Assembly: GCA_017999365.1 (NCBI GenBank) | Contig: JAGNLW010000004.1 | Coordinates: forward strand, 62,001 to 126,000 | DNA: 64,000 nucleotides | Direction of reading: 5' to 3' | DNA from: Candidatus Aminicenantota bacterium | Lineage (GTDB): Bacteria > Acidobacteriota > Aminicenantia > Aminicenantales > Saccharicenantaceae | Part shown: positions 9,111 to 17,361 of the stretch, one piece after another | How the letters are laid out: the number at the start of each line of letters is the position of its first letter | Numbering within the stretch: position 1 is the stretch's first letter | Program-made: the position numbers and the translations under genes | The notes under the pieces: model-generated | What the model was told of the DNA's origin: nothing | Seen by the model: the letters and a program-made list of their open reading frames with translations, nothing else | Database searches by the model: none

Positions 9111-10628
9111 CTAGCCCACGACCAGGCTGTGGCCCGCGAACTGCGGATCGGTCGTCAGGTTGATGCCGAACCGCCGCAGTCCCGCGTCGTCGCCGGGCGT
9201 CGGGATGTGGGTGATGTGGACCTCCGTTCCGGACATCTCCTTCATCTTCTCCAGGGCCAGGTGGGCCATCGGGTTGGCCGCCGCGGTGATGCTCAGGCAG
9301 ATGAGGACCTCCGACAGGTCCAGGCTGACCGACTTGGCCCCGAAGACGCTCTTCTTGAGCTCGCCGACCGATTCCACGATCGAGGGCGAAAGGAGCGGGA
9401 TCCTGTCGGGGATGCCGGCCAGGGTCTTGACGGCGTTGAGGACCAGGGCCGAGGCCGCGTGCATGAGGGGCGAGTTCTTGCCGGTGACGATGGTGCCGTC
9501 GCGAAGCTCCATGGCCGCGCCGACGAAGACCCCCTTGTTGCCCTTGCCCGCCGCCCGGGCCTCCTCGGCCGCCCGGCGGGCCGGCTCGACGACGCGGCGG
9601 TCCTCGGGCTTGACGCCGAGCTCCTTCATGAGCAGCTCGGCCCGCTGGACGGTCTCCTTCTCGACGAAGCCCAGCGTGTACTCGCAGGAGTAGCGGAAGA
9701 AGCGGCGGATGAGCTCCTGCTTGGCCGCCTCCCGGCACACGCCGTCGTCCATGATCCCGAAGCCGGCGGCGTTGCAGCCCATGTCCGTCGGCGACTTGTA
9801 GAAGGACGGGGCGCCCGTGATCCTCTCGATGATGCGCCGCAGGACCGGGAAGACCTCGACGTCGCGGTTGTAGTTGACGGCCGTCTGGCCGTAGGCCTCG
9901 AGGTGGAAGGGGTCGACGAGGTTGAAGTCGCCGATGTCGGCCGTGGCCGCCTCGTAGGCCACGTTGACCGGGTGCTTGAGGGGGATGTTCCAGATGGGGA
10001 AGGTCTCGAACTTGGCGTAGCCCGTCTCCAGTCCGCGGCGGTGCTCGTGGTAGAGCTGGGACAGGCAGGTGGCCAGCTTGCCGCTGCCGGGCCCCGGCCC
10101 GGTGACGATGACCAGGGGGTGCTCGGTCTCGATGTAGTCGTTGGCCCCGTAGCCCTCGTCGCTGACGATGACGTCGACGTCGGTCGGGTAGCCCTTGGTG
10201 AAGCTGTGGGTGTAGACGCGGATGCCCTGCCGCTCGAGCTTGTTCTTGAAGATGCGGGCGGCCGGCTGGTTGTCGAACCGGGTGATGACGACGGCCTTGA
10301 TGCGGATGCCCCACTCGCCGAGATCGTCGATGAGCTTGAGGGCGTCCACGTCGTAGGTATGGCCGAAATCGGCCCGCATCTTGCGCCGCTCGATGTCGCC
10401 GGCGTAGATGCAGAGCAGGAAGTCGGCCCGGCTGCGGAGCTCCTGGAGGAGCTTCATCTTGACGTTGGGGTCGTAGCCGGGCAGGACCCGGACGGCGTGG
10501 TAGTCGAAGAAGAGCTTGCCGCCGAACTCGAGGTAGAGCTTGTTCGGGAACCGGGTCATCCGGTCGAGGATGGCCTTCTTCTGTTCCTGGAGGTAGCGGG
10601 CGTTGTCGAAGCCGGGCAGGGATGTCAT
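9111..10628 (-). CDS. DUF1846 domain protein
   Basis: This 505-residue cytosolic protein matches DUF1846 over its full length, including the N-terminus GFDNARYLQEQKKAI, the region PLVIVTGPGPGSGKLATCL with a P-loop-like glycine-rich stretch (about residues 173-187), and KSPTDMGCNAAGF. The biochemical role of the family is not established to my knowledge. The G-x-G-x-G-K segment suggests nucleotide or phosphate binding. Its ATG overlaps the stop of the upstream GH106-like lipoprotein (ATGA), which implies coupled translation with a secreted glycosidase, an unusual partnership. Confidence 0.9.
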   Translation of the reverse strand: MTSLPGFDNARYLQEQKKAILDRMTRFPNKLYLEFGGKLFFDYHAVRVLPGYDPNVKMKLLQELRSRADFLLCIYAGDIERRKMRADFGHTYDVDALKLIDDLGEWGIRIKAVVITRFDNQPAARIFKNKLERQGIRVYTHSFTKGYPTDVDVIVSDEGYGANDYIETEHPLVIVTGPGPGSGKLATCLSQLYHEHRRGLETGYAKFETFPIWNIPLKHPVNVAYEAATADIGDFNLVDPFHLEAYGQTAVNYNRDVEVFPVLRRIIERITGAPSFYKSPTDMGCNAAGFGIMDDGVCREAAKQELIRRFFRYSCEYTLGFVEKETVQRAELLMKELGVKPEDRRVVEPARRAAEEARAAGKGNKGVFVGAAMELRDGTIVTGKNSPLMHAASALVLNAVKTLAGIPDRIPLLSPSIVESVGELKKSVFGAKSVSLDLSEVLICLSITAAANPMAHLALEKMKEMSGTEVHITHIPTPGDDAGLRRFGINLTTDPQFAGHSLVVG

Positions 10629-13600
10629 CGGGGGATCGTGCCTTTCATGAGCTTGAAGTCCTCGAACAGTCCGTAATCGACGAAGCTGTACGCCGCTCCC
10701 GGCGGCAGGCCGCCCTTGGCCCCCTGCTGGAAGGAGCCGGGCCAGGCCCGGCCGAGGGGCGGCGCGTTGTGGAAGGGGCCGAGCGTGTTCTTGAGCGTGC
10801 CCGTGACGACGACGGCGATCTCGTTGGCGCCCGCCGTCAGGGCGGCCGTCAGGTCCAGCCGGTGGGGCGGGAAGGCCGCCGTGCCGGCCGGGCGGCCGTT
10901 GACGAAGACCTCGGCCGTCGCCCCGAGCCAGGGCCCGAGGTCAAGGCGGTAGGACTCGCCCGCCGCCAAAGCGGGGATGGTGAAGGTCCGGGTGTAGCGG
11001 ACGCCGGCCGCATCGAACGGCCGTCCCTGGGCCTTCCAGGAGCCGGCGGCCAAGGGGGCCGGCGGATGGACCTCGAAGCCCCGGGCGGCCGGGACGAGGC
11101 GGAAGTCGCCGCGCAGATAGACCGGCTCGAGCTCGGAGTGGATGGTGAACGGCCGGGCCCGGACCGTGAGCCGGTTGAGGCCCGAGACGAGGTGGGGCCC
11201 GATCGGGAAGACGCCGAAGCCGCGGTCGAGCCACCATTCGCCGGGAAGGGCCGTGACCTCCTTCCCGTTGATGGCCACGCGGAAGAGAGCGGGGCGCTCG
11301 ACGACGGCCTTGAGGCCGGCGAAGTCGTGGGCGTCGCCCTTGACGGCCCGGAAGGCGAAGACGGCCTCGAAGCCCGAGCCGGCCGGGAACTTGTCCTTGT
11401 CGAGGATGTTCGTCTTGTACTGGACGGCGCTGTCCCAGGGATTGCGGTCGAGGCCGTGGGCCTGGAAGGTCTTGCGCTGGGCGTCGTAGAAGTAGAGGTC
11501 CTTCTCGGTCCGGCCGTCGAGGACGAGGTCGCAGTAGTCCAGGGTCAGGACGTTCGGCCCGAGCGGCTCGACGGCGAGAACCCCCTCGGGGACGACCTCC
11601 TGCCAAACGGGGGCCGGCGCCGGGGCGAACGGCTTGGCCTTGGCATCCTTGACGCAGAGGAGGAGGCTGCCGGCCGGCGGGAGCGAGAAGGACAGGCCGA
11701 CGCGCCCGCCGCGGCGCTCGAACGGATAGGGCTTGACGGCGCCTGAGAACGGGTCCCACTCCTCGGCCGAACCGCCGGTGAGCTCGAGCGAGGCCTCGAC
11801 CGCCGCGGCCGGGTCGGCGTTGGCCAGGAAGACGAGCCGGAAGCCGTCGAACTCCCGCCGCTGATGGAAGAGCCGGTTGCCGGGGAGAAGGCCCGCGAGG
11901 ACGAGGTCCTGCGGGCTCATGGCCCGGAGCCGGTCGAAGCCGTCGGGCCCGGAGTTGCGCCAGCGGTCGCCGAAGGACTCCTGGAGGATGCGGACGTCCT
12001 CGGTCAGCAGGCCGTTGACGTAGTCGGGCGGGGCGACCCAGGACAGGACCTGGCCGTCGCGGATGACGTAATCGCGGATGAGGGCCAGGGTGGTGTCCTC
12101 GAGGTTGCGCAGGCCCGGGGGCAGGACGATCAGCCCGTAGGAGCCCTGGCCGACATTGAGCCGGGCGTGGGCGACCGAGCCGAACTCCTGGAGGGCTTTT
12201 TCGCTGACCAGGTCGTACTCGATCTGCTCGGCCTCGAGGAGGCGGACGAAGGCCTGGAAGTCGGTCCCGACGGAGGCGAACTCCTCGGAGGCGCCCGCCG
12301 GAGAGTAGAGCATCCAGGCCGTGGTCGTGGGCTCGATGACCAGGACCCGGTTGACCTGCCGGCCGAGGCTCATCGCGACCGACAGACGCCCGAAGTAGTC
12401 GGCCAGGAGGTTGTAGCGGGGCCACCAGGGCTCGACGTCCGAGAACGACAGCGGGTGGTCGCGCTTGCGGGCGCCCTGGATGGTGGCGTACGAAAGGTGC
12501 TGGTTGAGGAAGTTGACGCCCAGGGCATACTCCCAGTCGCCGATGCGCTTCTGGTCGGCGAAGGTCAGGTCCCAGCCGCCGGCGCCGTAGGTCTCGGACA
12601 TGGTCCGTTCCCGGCCGTGCTGGTTGGCGGCGCTGCGGATCTCGCGGACGGCGCGGGCGTTGCCGAACTGGGCGTCGGGGGCGTCGCTCCACTCGTTCAT
12701 CAGGATGTCGATGCCGGGCATGTGGGCGTAGGAGGCCATGGCCAGGCTGTCGGGCGAGACGCGCGGCCGGGGCCATTCGTGCTCCCAGTAATGGCCGGTG
12801 AAGGCCAGGGCGTTGTCCGTGGCGTAGGCGTAGTAGGGCTTGGCCCAGTTCTCGATGAACAGGTCGAGGAGGGTGGCGTAGAAGTCGTGGCGGACCCGTT
12901 TCCAGTTGCCGGTCTCCTCGTAGAGGGAGAGCAGGCTCGTCTTGAGGTCGTACCCCCAGCGCGTCTGGAAGGCCGCGAACAGGGCCGGGGTGTAGTTGAC
13001 GGTGTCGGCGCCGCCGGGCGGAGCGATCTCGGCCTCGTCCTGGAAGACGCCGGGCACGGTCTTGCCGAACTCGGCCCCGATCACGGCCTTGTAGCCGTCG
13101 AGGGTCAGGTCGAGGAACTTCTCGGTGACGTCCTTGCGCATGACGTCGACGTAGGTGAAACCGCCGTGCCAGGGCGACGGCGTGGCCTTGACGACGTCGA
13201 AGACGAAATACTTGGCGGCGTCGGCCCCGAGCGCGGCGACCTTGTTCGTGACGTCCTCGATGCCGGTCAGGGTGCGGCGCAGGACGACGAGCGGCGCGGG
13301 GTCGAGGGGGGCCGGCGGCGGGCCGTCGAACGTCCGCAGCCGCAGGCCCGAGCGGGCCGCGTCGGGCATGGCCGCGGGCACGTGGCCGCCGGCGAAGCCC
13401 GAGGGATAGGAGTTCTCGTCGTAGAGCCAGATCTTGAGCCCGAGGGCCTTGCCCTTCTCGACGGCGTGGGCGCACAGGGCGAACCACTCGTCCGTGAGAT
13501 AGGGCGTGATGAGCCCGGGCCGGGGGTGGATGAAGGCGCCTCCGATGCCCCGGGCCTTGAAGTCCTCGAGCTGGCGGTCGATCTCCTCGCGGGTCATGCG

Positions 13601-13777
13601 GTCATTCCAGACCCAGAGAGGGGCGCTGCGGTAGGCGGCCGGCGGGTCGGCGAAGGCGGCCCGGACGGCGTCGTAGGACGGCCCTTCGGCCTTCTTGGCG
13701 CAGGCCGGGAGCGCGGCGGCGACGGCCGCAAGGAGCAGGCAGAGTGCCCCGACGGGGATACGGCGGTTCATGGTCAT
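10625..13777 (-). CDS. GH106-like glycoside hydrolase, lipoprotein
   Basis: This is a predicted secreted alpha-L-rhamnosidase-type glycosidase of 1050 residues. It starts with a lipoprotein signal peptide (hydrophobic stretch, then lipobox ALPAC at about residues 22-26) and continues with the GH106-like N-terminal barrel: SAPLWVWNDRMTREEI, GGAFIHPRPGL and WLYDENSYPSG. The C-terminal ~150 residues look like beta-sandwich, galactose-binding-like domains (GESYRLDLGPWLG, VFVNGRPAGT). The frame is open to 13846, but the signal peptide begins at ATG 13777, about 7 bases after AAAGGGA. The catalytic glutamates cannot be assigned without a structure alignment. Rhamnosidase specificity is a family-level inference. 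Confidence 0.85.
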   Translation of the reverse strand: MTMNRRIPVGALCLLLAAVAAALPACAKKAEGPSYDAVRAAFADPPAAYRSAPLWVWNDRMTREEIDRQLEDFKARGIGGAFIHPRPGLITPYLTDEWFALCAHAVEKGKALGLKIWLYDENSYPSGFAGGHVPAAMPDAARSGLRLRTFDGPPPAPLDPAPLVVLRRTLTGIEDVTNKVAALGADAAKYFVFDVVKATPSPWHGGFTYVDVMRKDVTEKFLDLTLDGYKAVIGAEFGKTVPGVFQDEAEIAPPGGADTVNYTPALFAAFQTRWGYDLKTSLLSLYEETGNWKRVRHDFYATLLDLFIENWAKPYYAYATDNALAFTGHYWEHEWPRPRVSPDSLAMASYAHMPGIDILMNEWSDAPDAQFGNARAVREIRSAANQHGRERTMSETYGAGGWDLTFADQKRIGDWEYALGVNFLNQHLSYATIQGARKRDHPLSFSDVEPWWPRYNLLADYFGRLSVAMSLGRQVNRVLVIEPTTTAWMLYSPAGASEEFASVGTDFQAFVRLLEAEQIEYDLVSEKALQEFGSVAHARLNVGQGSYGLIVLPPGLRNLEDTTLALIRDYVIRDGQVLSWVAPPDYVNGLLTEDVRILQESFGDRWRNSGPDGFDRLRAMSPQDLVLAGLLPGNRLFHQRREFDGFRLVFLANADPAAAVEASLELTGGSAEEWDPFSGAVKPYPFERRGGRVGLSFSLPPAGSLLLCVKDAKAKPFAPAPAPVWQEVVPEGVLAVEPLGPNVLTLDYCDLVLDGRTEKDLYFYDAQRKTFQAHGLDRNPWDSAVQYKTNILDKDKFPAGSGFEAVFAFRAVKGDAHDFAGLKAVVERPALFRVAINGKEVTALPGEWWLDRGFGVFPIGPHLVSGLNRLTVRARPFTIHSELEPVYLRGDFRLVPAARGFEVHPPAPLAAGSWKAQGRPFDAAGVRYTRTFTIPALAAGESYRLDLGPWLGATAEVFVNGRPAGTAAFPPHRLDLTAALTAGANEIAVVVTGTLKNTLGPFHNAPPLGRAWPGSFQQGAKGGLPPGAAYSFVDYGLFEDFKLMKGTIPR

Positions 13778-13954
13778 GGCGGATCCCTTTCGCGCCCAGG
13801 GGACGGTGCGGCCAGGGAACATGGATGGCCGCGGGCGAGCGCACATTTGTCCTCAAATCTAGGGGAACGGGAGGCCAAAGTCAAGCGGACTCTCCCCTGT
13901 CGCCGGGCATGGGGCGACGGCGCGGCGGGGCGCGGTCAGCGGGGAAGGAGAGAA

Positions 13955-14048
13955 TGGCGGAGAGGGCGGGATTCGAACCCGCGGCCCCGGTTTGAGCCAG
14001 GGCAAACGCTTAGCAGGCGTTCCTGATCGACCACTCCAGCACCTCTCC
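13955..14048 (-). tRNA. tRNA-Ser (GCT anticodon), CCA encoded
   Basis: The minus strand folds as a 94-nt tRNA. The 7-bp acceptor stem is GGAGAGG/CCTCTCC with a G discriminator and an encoded CCA. The anticodon arm is AACGC-CTGCTAA-GCGTT, giving anticodon GCT. A long class II variable arm follows, and the T arm is GCGGG-TTCGAAT-CCCGC. The long variable arm and GCT identify serine (AGC/AGU codons). It lies ~1 kb from a second tRNA-Ser and 1.1 kb from serS, all on the same strand. Confidence 0.96.
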
Positions 14049-14108
14049 GCGGTCGGGGAACCGGGCTATTCTAGCATGAGACCGGGGCCAAAGCCAAACG
14101 GAGGGCCG

Positions 14109-14375
14109 TCAGCAGGGGCCCCAAGTGTGACGGGGGTGGCGCCGCTCGTACTCGGCGGCCGTCTTCTTGGTGATCTTGTGCCAGGGCTCCCTCGTCTTGG
14201 CGCCGACGATGCCGGCCAGGGCGCAGCGGCAGAGGGTCTTGTCGACCTTCGTCCTGAGCTCGTGGAAGACGTCGTAGGGGTCGCGCGCGAGGAAGTCCTC
14301 GGCCGTCTTGATGCCGATCTTCTCGAGCTTGGCCGCGGTCGTCTTGCCGATGTTGGGCAGTCCGGTCAGATTCAT
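14109..14375 (-). CDS. Cdd1-like helix-hairpin-helix protein
   Basis: This 88-residue protein has an N-terminal helix-hairpin-helix (LTGLPNIGKTTAAKLEKIGI, residues ~3-22) of the kind that binds DNA non-specifically. The following segment, with LCRCALAGIVGA and ending in a His/Pro-rich tail, resembles the short 'pathogenicity locus Cdd1' family. The start at ATG 14375 is supported by AGGAGG six bases upstream. The ATG overlaps the stop of the DUF1697 gene (ATGA). The function of the family is not known to me. Cysteines at positions ~49 and ~51 stand out in such a small protein. Confidence 0.8.
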   Translation of the reverse strand: MNLTGLPNIGKTTAAKLEKIGIKTAEDFLARDPYDVFHELRTKVDKTLCRCALAGIVGAKTREPWHKITKKTAAEYERRHPRHTWGPC

Positions 14376-14899
14376 CGTCCGCCTCCTGCGAGCTTGAGGA
14401 CCGTGCGCCAATTCCGGGTCGTCACGGCAGGGCCGAGGTTCCGGTCGAGGTATTTCATGAGATCGGGGGTCCGACCGCCCCGGGACCGCATGACCACGCT
14501 GAAGATCTCGCCCGGATCGACCCGGACGACGCGCGTCTCCTTGGGTGGATCCGGCAATCGCGCCCCGGGTCTTGCGCTCCCCTTCCCGCCGAGAAAGGTC
14601 ACATAGAGCTGGTCCTCGGGGGCGGCGGGAACGCCCTTGAAGGGTTCCGAGCGGATGATCCCCTCGAGCTCCCGGACCGTCCGGGTGACGACGACGACGG
14701 GGAAGCCCAGGGCCTTCTCGAGGCCGGCCGTAAGCTTTCGAACGATGTCGGGACTCTGCCGGGGCGGGTTGAAGACGACATTCCCGCTGGCCAGGACGGT
14801 CCGGACGTTCTTGCCGCCGAGGTCTTCGAAGGCCTTCTTGAGGGCGGCCATGGTCACCCGGCGGCTGCCGACGTTGTTGATCCCCCGCAGCAGAACGAC
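14372..14899 (-). CDS. DUF1697 protein lacking a recognisable start codon
   Basis: The frame encodes ~175 residues matching DUF1697 from its first strand (VVLLRGINNVGSRRVTM) through LASGNVVFNPP to FSVVMRSRGG. Homologs normally begin a few residues before LLRGIN. Here those codons would lie inside tRNA-Ser(TGA), whose encoded CCA ends at 14902. No ATG, GTG or TTG occurs in frame between the tRNA and VVLLRG. Candidates are a CTG (14893 or 14890) or the far upstream ATG 15007, which would read through the entire tRNA. The coupled ATGA junction with the next gene argues that it is still translated. It may be an N-terminally eroded gene. The family's function is unknown. Confidence 0.7.
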   Translation of the reverse strand, partial: VVLLRGINNVGSRRVTMAALKKAFEDLGGKNVRTVLASGNVVFNPPRQSPDIVRKLTAGLEKALGFPVVVVTRTVRELEGIIRSEPFKGVPAAPEDQLYVTFLGGKGSARPGARLPDPPKETRVVRVDPGEIFSVVMRSRGGRTPDLMKYLDRNLGPAVTTRNWRTVLKLAGGGR

Positions 14900-14901
14900 G
14901 G

Positions 14902-14991
14902 TGGCGGAGGGAGAGGGATTCGAACCCCCGTTCCGGAGGACCGGAAAGCGGTTTTCAAGACCGCCGCCTTCAACCACTCGGCCATCCCTCC
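14902..14991 (-). tRNA. tRNA-Ser (TGA anticodon), CCA encoded
   Basis: The minus strand gives a 90-nt class II tRNA. The acceptor stem is GGAGGGA/TCCCTCC with a G discriminator and an encoded CCA. The anticodon arm is GCGGT-CTTGAAA-ACCGC with anticodon TGA, followed by a long variable arm, and the T loop is TTCGAAT. It reads UCN serine codons. It sits between serS and the DUF1697 gene, whose coding sequence starts immediately at its 3' end. Confidence 0.96.
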
Positions 14992-15074
14992 GCGCCACGG
15001 CCTTCATTCTACGTGCCGGGAGGCCGGCTGGCAAGCGCCGGGAGAATAGGAGGGGGCGGGCGCCGGCCCGGACG

Positions 15075-16352
15075 TCAGGACCGGACGATCCGCTCCAGGC
15101 CGTTCATATAGGGCCGCAGGGCCTCGGGCACGACGACCGAGCCGTCGGCCTGCTGGCAGTTCTCGAGGACGGCGCTGACCGTCCGGCCCACGGCCAGGCC
15201 CGAGCCGTTGAGGGTGTGGGCGAACTCGGGCTTGCCCTTGGCCTCGCGCTTGAAGCGGATGTTGGACCGCCGGGCCTGGAAGTCGGCGCAGTTCGAGCAG
15301 GACGAGATCTCCATGAAGCCCTCGCGGCTGGGCATCCAGACCTCGAGGTCGTAGGTCTTGGCGCTGGCGAAGCCCATGTCGCCCGTGCAGAGGAGGACGA
15401 CGCGGTGGTGGAGGCCCAGGCGCTTGAGGACCTCCTCGGCCGAGGCCGTCATGTGCTCGAGCTCGTCGAAGGACGACTCGGGCCGGCTGAAGATCATCAT
15501 CTCGACCTTGTTGAACTGGTGCTGGCGGATGAGGCCGCGGACGTCCTTGCCGTAGGAGCCCGCCTCGCTGCGGAAGCAGGGCGTCCAAGCGACGAAACGG
15601 GCCGGCAGGGCGGCGCCGTCGAGGATCTCGTTCCGGTAGAGGTTGGTCAGCGGCACCTCGGCCGTCGGGATGAGGTACCAGTCGAAGCCCTCGAGCTTGA
15701 ACAGGTCCTCCTTGAACTTGGGCAGGTTGCCCGTGCCGGTCAGGCTGTCGGCGTTGGCGATGAAGGGCGGCAGGACCTCGGTGAAGCCGCGCTCGCGCGT
15801 GTGGAGGTCGAGCATGAAGCCGATGAGGGCCCGCTCGAGCCGGGCCGCCGCCCCGAAGTAGACGGTGAAGCGGGAGCCGGTGATCTTGGCCGCGCGTTCG
15901 AAGTCGAGGAGGCCGAGCTTCTCGCCGACGTCCCAGTGGGCCTGGGGCTTGAAGGCGAACTCGGGACGTCTCCCCCACCGCCGGACCTCGCGGTTGTCCT
16001 CGGCGCTCTTGCCGGCGGGGACGGACTCGTGGGGGATGTTGGGGATGTTGAGCAGGGTCGTCCGGAGCTCCTCGTCGAAGCCCTTGAGGCGCTCCTCGAG
16101 GGCCGCGATCTCGTCGCCGACCGTGCGCATCTCGGCGATGAGGCCGGAGGCGTCCGCGCCGGCCCGCTTCAGCCGGGAGACCTCCTCGGAGGCCTTGTTC
16201 TTGACGGCCCGCAGGTCCTCGGCCTTCTTGAGGACCTCCTTCTTCTCGCGGGAGACGCGGACGAAGTCGTCGAAGGAGATCCGCGGGCCGCGCGCGGCCA
16301 GCCTATTCTGAACGGATTCAAGGTTTTCCAGGACGAATTTGGGGTCGAGCAT
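15075..16352 (-). CDS. serS: Seryl-tRNA synthetase
   Basis: This 425-residue class II synthetase charges tRNA-Ser (and tRNA-Sec where present). The N-terminal ~110 residues form the long antiparallel coiled coil that grips the tRNA-Ser variable arm. The catalytic domain shows [15 protein letters not shown], motif 2 as [21 protein letters not shown], and motif 3 as [19 protein letters not shown]. Two tRNA-Ser genes lie just downstream on the same strand. An extended -10 (TGATATAAT) ends only 6 bases before the ATG and there is no ribosome-binding site, so the mRNA is predicted to be leaderless. Confidence 0.97.
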   Translation of the reverse strand: MLDPKFVLENLESVQNRLAARGPRISFDDFVRVSREKKEVLKKAEDLRAVKNKASEEVSRLKRAGADASGLIAEMRTVGDEIAALEERLKGFDEELRTTLLNIPNIPHESVPAGKSAEDNREVRRWGRRPEFAFKPQAHWDVGEKLGLLDFERAAKITGSRFTVYFGAAARLERALIGFMLDLHTRERGFTEVLPPFIANADSLTGTGNLPKFKEDLFKLEGFDWYLIPTAEVPLTNLYRNEILDGAALPARFVAWTPCFRSEAGSYGKDVRGLIRQHQFNKVEMMIFSRPESSFDELEHMTASAEEVLKRLGLHHRVVLLCTGDMGFASAKTYDLEVWMPSREGFMEISSCSNCADFQARRSNIRFKREAKGKPEFAHTLNGSGLAVGRTVSAVLENCQQADGSVVVPEALRPYMNGLERIVRS

Positions 16353-16358
16353 GGGGCG

Positions 16359-16413
16359 ATTATATCACGGAAAAGTCCGTTTTTTTGACAGCGGGGCGAG
16401 TTTGTTCAACAAT
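16359..16413. promoter_or_regulatory. Divergent serS / cobO promoters, both predicted leaderless
   Basis: Minus strand: extended -10 TGATATAAT with TATAAT at 16364-16359, six bases before the serS ATG. Plus strand: TTGACA (16385-16390), 17-base spacer, then AACAAT (16408-16413), seven bases before the cobO ATG at 16421. Neither start is preceded by a Shine-Dalgarno sequence. Transcription would begin at or within a base or two of each ATG. Confidence 0.6.
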
Positions 16414-16420
16414 AGGCGGG

Positions 16421-16945
16421 ATGACCACAGGATACGTTCAGGTCTATACGGGAGACGGCAAGGGCAAGACGACCGCGGCCATGGGCCTGGCCTTCCGGGC
16501 CGCCGGGCGCGGCCTGCGGACCTTCGTCGCCCAGTTCCTCAAGGGCCGGCCGACCGGCGAGATCGAGGCGGCCAAGAAGCTGGCCCCGCTCGTCGTCATC
16601 GAGCAGTTCGGCCGCGAAGGCTTCCTGACGGCCGAGGCCGGCCCGGCCGCCGAGGACGTCGCCCTGGCCCGCGCCGGCCTCGACCGGGCCCGCAAAGCCC
16701 TGCTCTCGGGCGCGTACGACATCGTCGTCCTCGACGAGGTCAACACGGCCGTCCACCTCAAGGTCCTGGCCGAAGCCGACGTCCTCGACCTCATCGACCG
16801 CAAGCCGTCCGCCGTCGAGCTCGTCCTGACCGGGCGCCGCGCCCCGGCCTCCTTCGTCGAGCGGGCCGACCTGGTCACGGAGATGAAGGCCGTCAAACAC
16901 TATTTCGACCGCGGCGTCCCGGCCCGCGAGGGCATCGAGTCATGA
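16421..16945 (+). CDS. cobO: Cob(I)yrinic acid a,c-diamide adenosyltransferase
   Basis: This 174-residue CobO/BtuR/CobA-type enzyme adenosylates Co(I) corrinoids with ATP to make the adenosylcobalamin form. It has the family's modified P-loop TGDGKGKTTAAMGLAFRAAG (about residues 9-28) and the Walker-B-like VVLDEVNTAVHLKVL (about 102-116). No other corrin biosynthesis gene is in the window, so salvage of imported corrinoid is as likely as synthesis. An upstream in-frame ATG at 16385 overlaps the promoter TTGACA. The ATG at 16421 matches family N-termini. The stop overlaps the next start (ATGA). Confidence 0.94.
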   Translation: MTTGYVQVYTGDGKGKTTAAMGLAFRAAGRGLRTFVAQFLKGRPTGEIEAAKKLAPLVVIEQFGREGFLTAEAGPAAEDVALARAGLDRARKALLSGAYDIVVLDEVNTAVHLKVLAEADVLDLIDRKPSAVELVLTGRRAPASFVERADLVTEMKAVKHYFDRGVPAREGIES

Positions 16946-17361
16946 ACCGGCGGCCCAACCCCTTCGGCCGCAGCCCCTTCCGGCCGTCCATGGACCCCGC
17001 CCGGTTCGAGGAGCTCGTCGCCGCGGCCCTCGACGAGATCCCGGCGAAATTCCGCAAGCTCATCGACAACGTCAACGTCCAGGTCGAGGACGACTGCCCG
17101 CCGGGGACGAACCTGCTCGGCATCTACCACGGCGTCCCCTACACCCACCGGAGCCCGGGTTCCTACGGTAATTACCCGCCCGACGTCATCGTCATCTACC
17201 GGCGGCCCATCGAGTCCATTTCGCGCTCCGACGAGGACATCAAGGACCACGTCCGGGACACGGTCCTCCACGAGGTCGGGCACTATTTCGGGCTGGGCGA
17301 GGCCGAGCTCCGGGAGATCGAGCGGGCGGTCCGCGAGATGCGCAAAGGAGAACGCCCGTGA
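16942..17361 (+). CDS. Zincin-like metallopeptidase family protein (HExGH)
   Basis: This 139-residue protein carries HEVGHYFGLGE (about residues 111-121), an HExxH zinc motif followed by a downstream Glu, as in the small bacterial zincin family often annotated as 'metallopeptidase family protein' (DUF1025-like). The preceding segment, DVIVIYRRPIE, is also typical. Substrate and biological role are unknown. It overlaps the cobO stop by ATGA and the next gene by GTGA, so all three are probably co-translated. Confidence 0.9.
   Translation: MNRRPNPFGRSPFRPSMDPARFEELVAAALDEIPAKFRKLIDNVNVQVEDDCPPGTNLLGIYHGVPYTHRSPGSYGNYPPDVIVIYRRPIESISRSDEDIKDHVRDTVLHEVGHYFGLGEAELREIERAVREMRKGERP

Noticed and set aside
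16391-16420. Cobalamin riboswitch before cobO
   Set aside because: Only ~30 bases separate the promoter -35 from the ATG, far too little for a ~200-nt B12 riboswitch.
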